Source of the DNA: Lacibacter luteus
GTDB lineage: Bacteria; Bacteroidota; Bacteroidia; Chitinophagales; Chitinophagaceae
DNA: 64,000 bases
NCBI RefSeq assembly: GCF_004118265.1
Contig: NZ_SDHW01000002.1
Span: 1 to 64,000, forward strand
Direction of reading: 5' to 3'
The notes beneath the pieces are model-generated. The model saw only the letters and a program-made list of their open reading frames with translations, did not search any database and was not told where the DNA came from. This document shows positions 51,974 through 61,335 of this stretch, in pieces. Numbering within the stretch: position 1 is the first letter of the stretch; every line of letters starts with the position of its first letter. The translations under genes were made by a program, and so were the position numbers.

Positions 51974-54900
51974 TTAGAAGCCAATGTTTAAACCAAATGT
52001 TACTGAGCGGATTTGTGGAGCAGCATAGAAATCGCCACCCTGGTTAATATTACCTGCTCTGTAATCTGTATTTACTTCAGGGTCCCAACCTGTGTATTTA
52101 GTCCAGGTAACCAGGTTTACACCGGTAACATAAGCTCTTACAGAACTGAGTTTAATTTTATTTAATACGGAAGAAGGGAGATTGTACGCTAACGTGAGGT
52201 TTTTTAAACGAACATAACTAGCATCTTCCATATACTGTGTTGAAACGCCTGGAGAAGCAAAATCACCAAACCAGTTCAAACGGGCTTCGGGTATATTGGT
52301 TATATCACCCGGCTTTTTCCATCTGTTCAGCTGATCTCTTGTTTGGTTATCGAACCAGTCGCCACGTGCACTCATAAAGCCACCGGCACCGTTCACTACT
52401 TCGTAATCAAATACTCCCTGAAACAATACGCTTAATTCAAATCCTTTGTAAGTAAATGTGTTTGTAACACCGCCAAACCATTTTGGATTTGGATCGCCAA
52501 CAGTAAAGTTGCCGGCAGCATTGTAATCGTTCGTGGTTGTTTTACCGTCTTGTTCATAATAAAGTGCATCACCATTTGCAGGATCAACACCTGCATAGCG
52601 GGGGCCATAATGAACACCTATGGGTTGACCAACGATCAAAGCATTCATATAACGACCATCGTTAAACGAAAGCGTATCCTGCTGTCCATCGATGTTTAAC
52701 ACAGTGTTTTTATTGTATGCAAGGTTGAAGCTTGTTGTCCATCTGAAGTCACGAACATTCATATTCGTTGTGTTCAATGTAAACTCAATTCCCTTGTTTT
52801 CCATTTCACCAATATTACTGAGGATGCTTGCAAAACCAGAAGTTAAAGGAAGAGGGTATTGATAAATAAATCCTTTCCCATTTTTTGCGGAGCGCTTGTT
52901 GTACACATCAACCTCAAAAACAAGTTTGTTATTGAGTATACCTAATTCAAAACCCGCATCAAACTGATTGGTAGTTTCCCAGGTTAACAAGTCGTTTTGG
53001 AGCGATCCCGGTGCAATACTTGCAACGCCTGCATAACGGCCAGTTCCATAAACACCTCTCCAGCCATAAGGATCAAAACCCTGAGAGTTACCGAGGCTAC
53101 CATAACTTGCACGTAATTTCAAAAAGCTAATGGCCTTACTGTTTCGGAGGAAAGCTTCTTCACTTACAACCCAACCAACTGACGCTGCGGGGAAGAAACC
53201 ATAACGCTTTTTATCACCAAATACAGATGCACCATCTATACGGCCACTTAAGCCGATTAAATATCTGTCGCTGAATTTATAATTCAATCTTCCGAAATAA
53301 GATAACAACGCAAACTCAGTTAATGCCGATGCACCTCCTGTAATGTTTGCAGCGTTTGCAACATTTCTTAAATCATCATTTGCATATTGCTGCCCTTCAA
53401 CACTTGCTGTATTATTAGTTTGACTTTCAAATGCCATACCTAGTGTTGCATCAACCTCATGCTTCTCCTTGATATTGGTAACGTAATTAAAATAATTGTT
53501 AGTCGTGTAACGTACACTTCTTAACCAGTCTGAATTACCAACACCATTCGTACCTTGTCCTGTAATGGTACGACGGCCATAGAATGAGTTATCGTTTTGA
53601 GTAAGCACATCCAACCCATATTCGGAACGGAAGTTAAGACCCTTAATAATATTTAACTGACCATAAACGGTGCTGATGTTACGGAAAGTTGTAGAAACGT
53701 AAGAAGCATTCTCAGTTTCAATTAAAGGGTTGTAATAAGTAGTGGTGGGTCGATCAAAAAGCTGACCTTGATTATTCCGTACCGGTGTAATTGGCGCCAG
53801 TGCCACAATTTGCATAGGAGTGTTAAAGAGATTATCTGCACCAACACGTCGTGCTTCCGAACGGGCGATGGTACTATTTACACCTACTTTCAGTCGGCTA
53901 TTTAATTCCTGATCGAGATTAATACGTCCTGAATAACGTTTGAAATTATTGTAAAACAAAATACCATCCTGATCGTTGTAAGATCCACTGATGAAGTATT
54001 TAGTTTTTTCTGAACCTCCTGAAGCTGATGCTTCAATTATTTTTGTTTGTGCTTTCTGGAATGCAAGATCTTCCCAATTTGTATTAACAGTATCTGCTCT
54101 CCAGTTTGCACCACCTGTAGTTAAACCGCTATACCTGTTAAAACGGCCTTCAACAATACCGGTCATGTAAGTGATTGCTGCGGCTTCGCTTGAAAAACCA
54201 GCCCAATTTCCTCCTCTGTTATAATGATACTTTGCACTGTTAACTGCAGCTTCACGGAAGAACTCAAGATATTCAGTTGAGTTCATAAACCCTCTTTTAT
54301 TCGTGGGTTCATTTGTACCGTACTGCATATTTACATTAAATTTTGCCTTACCTGCTTTACCTTTTTTAGTAGTGATGATTACAACACCATTACCACCACG
54401 AGAACCGTAGATAGCAGTTGCTGCTGCATCTTTTAAGATTTCGAACGATTCAACATCATTAAAGTTGATATCGGCTAAAGCATTACCTGATAATGTTCCG
54501 GTGTTAATTACGATACCATCAACAACGTATAACGGTTGATTGGATGCACTTACAGAAGCGGCGCCTCTGATGCGCACTTTAATACCTTCTCCCACTTTAC
54601 CGTTATTTGCCTCAATCAAAACACCTGCAGCTCTACCTTGCACACCTTGTAAGAAATTCGGAACCGGCGTATTTGCGACATCAGAACCTTTTACCCGTGA
54701 AATAGAAGTGGTAAGATCTCTTTTTACTGTTTGACCGTAACCAACAACCAATACTTCACTTAAATTGGTAGTGCCGGGATTTAATGTAACTGAAACATCA
54801 CCGCCAGTTACACTGATCTCCTGGTCTTCGTAACCAACAGAAGAAATTTGAAGCACAGCGCTGTTACCCGAAAAAGAAATTTTGAAGGTGCCGTCACTTG

Positions 54901-55063
54901 CCGTTGTAGTAACCTTACTGGAACCTTTTACTTTAACGGTTACACCTGGAAGTGGAGAACCATCTTTTGCATCGGTGATTTTTCCTGTTACATCTTTAGT
55001 TTGTGCCCAAACCTGACATAACGACAATAGGAGCACTATTGTCAATCCTAACAATTTTCTCAT
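51974..55063 (-). CDS. SusC/RagA-like TonB-dependent transporter, pair 1
   Basis: 1029 residues. The signal peptide and first 20 residues nearly match those of pair 2 (MRKLLGLTIVLLLSLCQVWAQ here). A carboxypeptidase-regulatory domain (about 23-105) is followed by the plug (about 110-235, LSEVLVVGYG, KVRIRGAASVSA, PLYVVDGIVI, LKDAAATAIYGSRGGNG) and a barrel ending in RSVTFGLNIGF. It transports a substrate delivered by SusD. The two SusC/SusD pairs share gene order and a 19-bp SusC-SusD gap, so they arose by duplication and then diverged. Confidence 0.92.
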   Translation of the reverse strand: MRKLLGLTIVLLLSLCQVWAQTKDVTGKITDAKDGSPLPGVTVKVKGSSKVTTTASDGTFKISFSGNSAVLQISSVGYEDQEISVTGGDVSVTLNPGTTNLSEVLVVGYGQTVKRDLTTSISRVKGSDVANTPVPNFLQGVQGRAAGVLIEANNGKVGEGIKVRIRGAASVSASNQPLYVVDGIVINTGTLSGNALADINFNDVESFEILKDAAATAIYGSRGGNGVVIITTKKGKAGKAKFNVNMQYGTNEPTNKRGFMNSTEYLEFFREAAVNSAKYHYNRGGNWAGFSSEAAAITYMTGIVEGRFNRYSGLTTGGANWRADTVNTNWEDLAFQKAQTKIIEASASGGSEKTKYFISGSYNDQDGILFYNNFKRYSGRINLDQELNSRLKVGVNSTIARSEARRVGADNLFNTPMQIVALAPITPVRNNQGQLFDRPTTTYYNPLIETENASYVSTTFRNISTVYGQLNIIKGLNFRSEYGLDVLTQNDNSFYGRRTITGQGTNGVGNSDWLRSVRYTTNNYFNYVTNIKEKHEVDATLGMAFESQTNNTASVEGQQYANDDLRNVANAANITGGASALTEFALLSYFGRLNYKFSDRYLIGLSGRIDGASVFGDKKRYGFFPAASVGWVVSEEAFLRNSKAISFLKLRASYGSLGNSQGFDPYGWRGVYGTGRYAGVASIAPGSLQNDLLTWETTNQFDAGFELGILNNKLVFEVDVYNKRSAKNGKGFIYQYPLPLTSGFASILSNIGEMENKGIEFTLNTTNMNVRDFRWTTSFNLAYNKNTVLNIDGQQDTLSFNDGRYMNALIVGQPIGVHYGPRYAGVDPANGDALYYEQDGKTTTNDYNAAGNFTVGDPNPKWFGGVTNTFTYKGFELSVLFQGVFDYEVVNGAGGFMSARGDWFDNQTRDQLNRWKKPGDITNIPEARLNWFGDFASPGVSTQYMEDASYVRLKNLTLAYNLPSSVLNKIKLSSVRAYVTGVNLVTWTKYTGWDPEVNTDYRAGNINQGGDFYAAPQIRSVTFGLNIGF

Positions 55064-55424
55064 TTTTTACTTGTTTTGGTTTGATAATTAGGAGTATATA
55101 AATTCTTATTCTCACCTGTGTAGACAGAAAAAGCAATGTATTTGCTGCTTATCTCTTTAACAGGTTAAAAAGCTATTCGATTGCCAAAGGCAATTCTCTG
55201 CATTTTATCTTCTATTGCAGCGTATTCAATAGTGGTTGTTGGGAATAATTCCGGTGCATTAATTATACCTAAAAGAGCACCTGGTCTTAATAGCAGTATT
55301 GTTATGATCGAATAGGCATTTTGCAAAACTGCTCCGAAATTTACAAAAGGTGAATAAATCATATTGGGTTGATGTTAGTAACAAGTACAACTAAAAGTAA
55401 TTAATTCTTCAATAAAGCCGAAAC

Positions 55425-55450
55425 AAAAAATGCTCCCTCTGGAGGGAGCA
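55425..55450 (-). terminator. Terminator after the second SusD gene
   Basis: Minus strand stem TGCTCCCTCCAGAGGGAGCA (55431-55450), followed by six T. It lies about 20 bp after the susD-like stop of pair 2. The rest of the 55064-55471 gap holds no gene, only the leader of the SusC gene of pair 1. Confidence 0.87.
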
Positions 55451-55471
55451 TTTATGATTATAAAAACTTGC

Positions 55472-56968
55472 TTAGTTGTAACCAGGATTTTGAACCATGT
55501 TCGGATTTGCATTTCTGATCTGTTCATGTATTGGCAACGCCCACTCTCTGTCGGTTGGAGCAAGCGAACAATCACCAGCTGCAGAAACAGAAGTACCACA
55601 AACACTTCCACGTTGAATTGTACGTGTTGTACGTTTCAGATCGAAGAAACGATGTCCTTCACCAACCAGCTCTCTTCTTCTTTCATCTGCAATTGCATTG
55701 ATCAATGCAGTTCCCGAAAGCACAACAGGAACATAGCCCGATATACGAGCAGCTCTTAAGTTGTTCAGATCAGCCAAGGCAGCTACTTCGTTAGTGCCGC
55801 CTAAACGTGCATTTGCTTCTGCCCGGATAAGATACATTTCACCACTTCTGATTGCAGGAAAGTTTGCATTACCATCTGTTGCAGTTCCTTTTCCTTTATA
55901 TTTCGTAAGCCCAAGTCCCCCCGTTCCAACAGGAGTAAAGTAAGCGCTGTAGCGGATATCATTGTTTTGAATAAGACCTGAAGTTCCTGCAACAGTTGCA
56001 ACTTCAGGAGCGGGACGGAAATAATTTCTAGAACTTGTAACAAAATAAACCAGGAATGTAGGACCGCTTTGACCGGCTTCAAACTGTACGTTCCAGATAA
56101 TTTCTCCACGACTGGTTTGATTATACATACCTGAGAATGCTGCCTGTGTATTGGCTAAGGGACGCCCGTTCAATGCATTTGTTGCAGCCGTTACAGCCTC
56201 TGCCCAGTTACCCGCATATAAATGAATGCGAGCCTGTATTGCATATGCTGCATTAAGATCAAGATACGGGCGGGTTAAACCACTTGCAGTATTGATTGCC
56301 TGATCGATATTTCCTAACAGCGTAATCGCCTGTCCAATATCAGCCAGCAACTTATCGTAATAATCTTTGTTTGAAAGACGTGATGGTTTTAATGCAGACG
56401 ATACAGTAAATTCTGTTGTATAACCTAATGCCAATGCCGTTGTACTGTTTCGGTCGAAACTTGTACCAAAATAACGGAACAGATCAAAATGAGCTAATGC
56501 ACGAATTGCATATGCTTGTCCTTTAATTCTGTTTGCCTTTAATTGATTAGTTGAGTTTGTAAATTTATCAACATCACGCAAAACAATATTTGCTACTGCA
56601 ATTGTATTGTATGGTGCCTGGTATAAATTATAAACCTGTCCTGTTGATTGGTTGTAGATCCAATCGGCCATAGCACGTGAGTTAGCCAGAGTTTCTGAAG
56701 TAACTTCGTACAGGTTATCGCTCAACACATCCGGCATTAAAGCCCAGCCAGCACCCGTACCGCTTCCCGATCCGTAATAATCAGCTGCACGGAAACGTGA
56801 ATAAGCTCCTGTTAATACCTCTTCAACCTGCTTCATACTGGAAGGATTTTCCAATGCATCCAATGAAAACTCAGGCGTAAGTTCAATTACTTCTTTTTTG
56901 GTGCAAGCCTGCAACGTTGCAACTGCAGCAAAAACAATTAATGCTTTCTTTATAGTTAAATATTTCAT
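55472..56968 (-). CDS. SusD/RagB-like lipoprotein, pair 2
   Basis: 498 residues from the ATG at 56968, again chosen at the signal peptide. Lipobox LQACTK near residue 20. SusD features: QVEEVLTGAYSRFRAADYYG, a helical half with AIRALAHFDLFRYFG (conserved in SusD proteins), and the C-terminal EMYLIRAEANARLGG and DERRRELVGEGHRFFDLKR. The SusC gene ends 19 bp upstream. A terminator follows, separating it from pair 1. Confidence 0.9.
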   Translation of the reverse strand: MKYLTIKKALIVFAAVATLQACTKKEVIELTPEFSLDALENPSSMKQVEEVLTGAYSRFRAADYYGSGSGTGAGWALMPDVLSDNLYEVTSETLANSRAMADWIYNQSTGQVYNLYQAPYNTIAVANIVLRDVDKFTNSTNQLKANRIKGQAYAIRALAHFDLFRYFGTSFDRNSTTALALGYTTEFTVSSALKPSRLSNKDYYDKLLADIGQAITLLGNIDQAINTASGLTRPYLDLNAAYAIQARIHLYAGNWAEAVTAATNALNGRPLANTQAAFSGMYNQTSRGEIIWNVQFEAGQSGPTFLVYFVTSSRNYFRPAPEVATVAGTSGLIQNNDIRYSAYFTPVGTGGLGLTKYKGKGTATDGNANFPAIRSGEMYLIRAEANARLGGTNEVAALADLNNLRAARISGYVPVVLSGTALINAIADERRRELVGEGHRFFDLKRTTRTIQRGSVCGTSVSAAGDCSLAPTDREWALPIHEQIRNANPNMVQNPGYN

Positions 56969-56987
56969 GTTACTTTTTTTGGGGTGA

Positions 56988-59957
56988 TTAAAATCCAATG
57001 CTTAAGCCGATTGTAGTTTGTATAAGGGCAGGATATTGCGCACCAACCAGCGATGTACCTGTTGTTTCAGGATCAAAACTTTGGAATTTGGTTGCAGTCC
57101 ACCAGTTTTGTCCTTGCACAAACAAACGGGCAGTACGGATTTTTGCCTTTGCAAGCAATTTGGAGTCGAATGTGTAACCTAAAGTAACATTACGTAAGCG
57201 CCAGAAACTTGCATCTTCCAGGAATCTTGTTGTTTGAGATTGGTATGGGTTAGATGGACCTAAAGTGGTGGCACCGCTTGATGGTCGTGGTACGTTTGTA
57301 ATATCACCTGGTTGTCTCCATTCTTTCAACACCTCAACATGCATGTTGTCATAAAAATATGTTGGATTGGTTAGATTGTTCTTATCGTTATTGTATTGAA
57401 CCCTGTCTAAAAAGAAATTCAATTGTGCACTAAGATCAAACCCTTTGTAACTCCAGGAACTTGTAATACCGCCAAACCATGGAGCATCTGTTGTTCCAAA
57501 ATAGTTACGATAACTTGCACTGTAAGCCATGGTTACACTCTTGTCGAATTTGTTTACATATTGCGCATTACCATTGGCTGGGTTTACACCTGCATACTCA
57601 ACAAGGTATAAGGTGTTAAGAGGTTTACCTTCTTTCAAAATTGTTACCCCTGTAACAACGGAGTCTTGAATAAGATCGATAATTCTGTTTTGATTGTACG
57701 TAATGTTACCGGTAATTGTCCAGTTGAAGTCTTTGCTGTTAAACACTTCACCACGTAATGTAATTTCAATACCACGGTTACGTAAACTACCGAAGTTACT
57801 TTGAATAGAACCGAAGCCCGAATTTTGCGGATCAATAAAATCGCTTGCAAAAAGATCGGTTGTTTTTCTATCGTACAATTCAACAGTACCACTTAAACGT
57901 CTTTTTAAAATAGCGAAATCTACACCAAAATTTATGGTACGGTTTGTTTCCCAACGATAGTTAAGGTTACCTGCGCTGGAAGGAGCCCAACCACTAACAC
58001 CACCGTATGATACAGCACCAAACTGAGGTGTAACAAAATCTCCTGCGGCTGTATTATTGTTACCGTTGGTTCCAATACTTGCACGTAAACGTAAATCATC
58101 AAGGAAGTTTACATCTTTCATGAAATCCTCGTTTGTTACAGACCATGTAATACCGGCTGACCCAAAGTTTGCAAACCGGTTGTTTACACCAAAACGGGAA
58201 GAACCATCTCTCCGTCCAACAAGCGTAACATAATACTTCTCATCATAACCGTAGTTAAAAATTCCGAAGTAAGAAAGAATACCGTTTCTTGTTCCAGAAC
58301 CTGACACTGCCGGAATATAATTTGCATTTGCAGTGCTACCTTGTGTAATACCGGCTTCATTTCTGAATCCGTTAGTAAAACCATAAGCGGTAAAACCGAA
58401 ACTGCGAGATTGATTCTTTACCACTTCGGTAAACAATCCACCTTCTACTTCATGTTTGCCAAATGTTTCTTTGTAATTTAAAGATGTAGTACCTGTATAA
58501 CGGAAATTGTAACCTGAAGATCTTCCCAGAGATCCATTTCTTGCCTGTGCACCTGCAGTACGTGGATCGTTAAACGCTGCAGACTCAACATTTGAATAAT
58601 CAACGCCCCAGTTTGTTCTTGCTGTTAATCCTTTAAGAAAAGGAAAATTATATTCCAGATAAGAGGTAGCAATACCCTTAAGTTGATTGCTGTAGTTATA
58701 ATCGAGATATAACTCCATTGCGCCATTTGGTTGACCGGAGGTTAAATAGCCGGCTCCACCAAATTGTTGAAAATCGCCAGTAAGAGGATTGTAATCTCTT
58801 TCATATGGATTAGACCATCTGATTGCGTTTAATGGCGTGCTTAAGGTTGTATTACCTTCGCCAGTTGCAGTAATTCTGGAAAAGCCAACCTGCATGTTCA
58901 TTCCAAAACGAAAATTCTTGATTGTATTATCAACATTGATTCTTGCTGTATAACGCTTAAGACCGGTTGTTTTTACAATACCTTCCTGGTCCATATAAGA
59001 TAAGGATGCAAAGAAGCGGGAATTAGTTGAACCACCCGATGCGCTGATCTGGTGCTGTTGTGTTACACCTGTTCTGAAAAGCGCATCTCTCCAGCTAAAG
59101 TTTACTTTACGCAAACTGTCAGCCTGTGCAGTTGTCCATTGGTAAGGATTGCCACGTTGTAATTCGTAATCAATTTTTTCCTTGCTGTTCATCAGAACCA
59201 GTCGGTCTTTTGGCAAATTGCTGAAACCAAGTTGTGCGTCATAATTAAGCTGAATTTGACCTGCACGACCTTTTCTTGTTGAAATAACAATTACACCATT
59301 TGCACCACGTGAACCATATTGAGCTGTTGCAACCGCATCTTTTAATACTTCTACACGTTCAAAGTCGCCTTGGTTAATTGTTGCAAAATCAGCAGCTGTT
59401 ATTTCAATACCGTCCATTATGTATAATGGAACGTTACCGCCATTAATGGAACCGTTACCACGAATACGAACTACAGCATTAGCACCCGGCTGACCGCTGT
59501 TTGCTGCAACTGAAATACCTGCTGCCTGTCCCTGTAGAGCTTGATCAAACGAACCGAAGGGTTGTTTTCTAACTTCTGCAGGAGCAACATTAGCTGTTGC
59601 GCCGGCAAACTTTTTTCTTTGTAGAGTAGTGTACCCGGTTACAACAACTTCTGAAATTGCTTTGGATTCTCCAGCAGTCATTGAAACATTTAAAGTTTCA
59701 CCGGTAATTGTTACTTCAAGATCATTAAAGCCAATTGAAGAAAAAACCAGTTTTTTTGTAGCTGCAGAAACATTTATAGAAAATTCGCCGGCAGCTGAAG
59801 TAACACCGACAGAGCGGCCATTTGCAGTTATGGTTGCTCCGGCAACAGGAGTGCCGTCTCTCCCATCAACAACCTTGCCTTTTACTTCTTTGGTTTGTGC
59901 CCAAACCTGACAGAACGACAATAGGAGGACTATTGTCAATGCTAACAGTTTTCTCAT
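56988..59957 (-). CDS. SusC/RagA-like TonB-dependent transporter, pair 2
   Basis: 989 residues. Signal peptide, carboxypeptidase-regulatory domain (about 23-105), plug (about 105-230, ISEVVVTGYT, VVRIRGNGSING, PLYIMDGIEI, LKDAVATAQYGSRGANG) and barrel ending in ALIQTTIGLSIGF. The upstream word ATCAAACCAAAACAAGTAAA is shared with pair 1, so both may be driven by similar leaders. No glycoside hydrolase, sulfatase or regulator is adjacent. Confidence 0.92.
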   Translation of the reverse strand: MRKLLALTIVLLLSFCQVWAQTKEVKGKVVDGRDGTPVAGATITANGRSVGVTSAAGEFSINVSAATKKLVFSSIGFNDLEVTITGETLNVSMTAGESKAISEVVVTGYTTLQRKKFAGATANVAPAEVRKQPFGSFDQALQGQAAGISVAANSGQPGANAVVRIRGNGSINGGNVPLYIMDGIEITAADFATINQGDFERVEVLKDAVATAQYGSRGANGVIVISTRKGRAGQIQLNYDAQLGFSNLPKDRLVLMNSKEKIDYELQRGNPYQWTTAQADSLRKVNFSWRDALFRTGVTQQHQISASGGSTNSRFFASLSYMDQEGIVKTTGLKRYTARINVDNTIKNFRFGMNMQVGFSRITATGEGNTTLSTPLNAIRWSNPYERDYNPLTGDFQQFGGAGYLTSGQPNGAMELYLDYNYSNQLKGIATSYLEYNFPFLKGLTARTNWGVDYSNVESAAFNDPRTAGAQARNGSLGRSSGYNFRYTGTTSLNYKETFGKHEVEGGLFTEVVKNQSRSFGFTAYGFTNGFRNEAGITQGSTANANYIPAVSGSGTRNGILSYFGIFNYGYDEKYYVTLVGRRDGSSRFGVNNRFANFGSAGITWSVTNEDFMKDVNFLDDLRLRASIGTNGNNNTAAGDFVTPQFGAVSYGGVSGWAPSSAGNLNYRWETNRTINFGVDFAILKRRLSGTVELYDRKTTDLFASDFIDPQNSGFGSIQSNFGSLRNRGIEITLRGEVFNSKDFNWTITGNITYNQNRIIDLIQDSVVTGVTILKEGKPLNTLYLVEYAGVNPANGNAQYVNKFDKSVTMAYSASYRNYFGTTDAPWFGGITSSWSYKGFDLSAQLNFFLDRVQYNNDKNNLTNPTYFYDNMHVEVLKEWRQPGDITNVPRPSSGATTLGPSNPYQSQTTRFLEDASFWRLRNVTLGYTFDSKLLAKAKIRTARLFVQGQNWWTATKFQSFDPETTGTSLVGAQYPALIQTTIGLSIGF

Positions 59958-60124
59958 TTTTACTTGTTTTGGTTTGATAAATAGGGATGTATAAAAGCTT
60001 TCTTCCGATTTTTTTATCAGGTAGTTTTATCCATTTGTTCCCTTGAATACATCATCAATACTCAAAACAAATACGAAGGAAAAAATGCACGGTCAGCATT
60101 TTTTATGGGGCAAGAATTTCAAAT

Positions 60125-60817
60125 TTAGTCTCTCCGGCTCAAATAAATTAAAATATATTGAACTAATGTTACGAGCGATGCAATTGCAGCTACTACATAA
60201 GTAGTTGCAGCCCACTTTAATGCATCTTTTGCTCCGGGATGTTCCTGGGCTGTTGTAGCATTAGACCGTTCAAGCCAGGCAAGTGCTCTGTTACTGGCGT
60301 CAAACTCAACCGGTAGGGTTATGAGTGAAAAGAGCGTTGTAACAGCAAACAGAACAATACCAACCAGCAAAACTGTTGGGTTACCGCCCCCAAAGCCCAT
60401 AATACCTACGCCAATAGCCAAAATCCACTGCGAAAGTGTTGTGCTTATCTGCACAGCCGGTACAAGGCGGGAACGCATCATAAGCCATTGATAAGCAGTT
60501 GCATGCTGTACAGCATGGCCCACCTCATGCGCCGAAACTGCAGCTGAAGCTATCGATCGTCCATTATATACATCGGGACTAAGATTAACTGTTTTATTGG
60601 CCGGGTTATAGTGATCGCTTAAAAATCCGTCAACCGACACTACTTTCACATCATAAATACCATTTTCACGCAGCATTTTTTCGGCCACTTCTTTGCCTGT
60701 TAAGCCACTCATTAAAGGCTGTTGACCGTGCTGTTTAAACTTCGATTTCAGGCGCATTTGTACCAAAAAACCAATGGCCATAAAAATCAGTGAAACGAAA
60801 AGAATTCCAATTGTCAT
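60125..60817 (-). CDS. Zinc metallopeptidase of the YugP family
   Basis: 230 residues. An N-terminal membrane helix (GILFVSLIFMAIGFLVQM) precedes the zinc site AHEVGHAVQH (HExxH about residue 96). Two to three further helices follow (LSQWILAIGVGIMGFGG, VLLVGIVLFAVTTLFSLITLPVEFDASNRAL and VVAAIASLVTLVQYILIYL). The EFDAS region supplies another ligand typical of YugP. It is an inner-membrane protease with unknown substrates. It stands alone between pair 2 and radA. Confidence 0.88.
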   Translation of the reverse strand: MTIGILFVSLIFMAIGFLVQMRLKSKFKQHGQQPLMSGLTGKEVAEKMLRENGIYDVKVVSVDGFLSDHYNPANKTVNLSPDVYNGRSIASAAVSAHEVGHAVQHATAYQWLMMRSRLVPAVQISTTLSQWILAIGVGIMGFGGGNPTVLLVGIVLFAVTTLFSLITLPVEFDASNRALAWLERSNATTAQEHPGAKDALKWAATTYVVAAIASLVTLVQYILIYLSRRD

Positions 60818-61335
60818 AACTGTTCAATGTTTAAACTAAAGAAGCAACAAATTAGTTTCCAAAAAGTTTTTTTGTCAAAAAATGGCTGTTAAAAAAAAGT
60901 CCTAAGTCGTTTTGACAGAGAGAGTTACGTCTAATCATTGCCGTAAGCAAAATAGAAAAATAAATATGTTTAAAAAAAAGTTCCATCTAATTGATTTTCA
61001 AATATTTAGAAAGCCAAAAAGCACTCCTTTTAGCGGTGCCGAAGACTACCATATTTTGATAAAACTTATGCACATCGCCCAAAAATAATTTTGTAATGTG
61101 GCGGCAATTTGTAATTTAGCAACAGAATTTAATGGGTTAGTAAGTACAAAGGGTTGGAAGAAATTCCAGCCCTTTTACTTTGTATCAACTTTCGCTTTCG
61201 AATTGACTTTTGTTGTTGTTGTTGCAACAATTTCATCCACCACACTACATAAATTTCAAAATCATTTTTGCTTAAAAAATAATTCAAGTCAATCGTTTTT
61301 TTTGATGCACTTTTATGCGCTTGAGAAATAATGAT
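60818..61335. other. Intergenic leader region upstream of radA
   Basis: A 518-bp A/T-rich gap. It holds a TAATTTTG element (61086-61093, plus strand) and, about 55 bases later, a terminator-like hairpin (see 61148-61180). A second stretch (61180-61330) is rich in T and in GTTGTTGTTGTT and holds no gene I can support. A short transcript starting at the TAATTTTG element and ending at the hairpin is possible. Confidence 0.45.
61148..61180 (+). terminator. Terminator-like hairpin in the radA leader
   Basis: Stem GGGTTGGAA-GAAA-TTCCAGCCC (61151-61172) followed by TTTTACTTT. It precedes the radA start codon by about 160 bp, so it could end a short RNA or attenuate radA. Confidence 0.6.

Noticed and set aside
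55165-55362. A 65-codon minus-strand ORF between SusD and SusC genes
   Set aside because: No ribosome site or family signature, and it lies in the SusC leader after a terminator. Probably chance.
61098-61331. A 77-codon GTG-started ORF before radA
   Set aside because: It crosses the terminator-like hairpin and has an unlikely composition.
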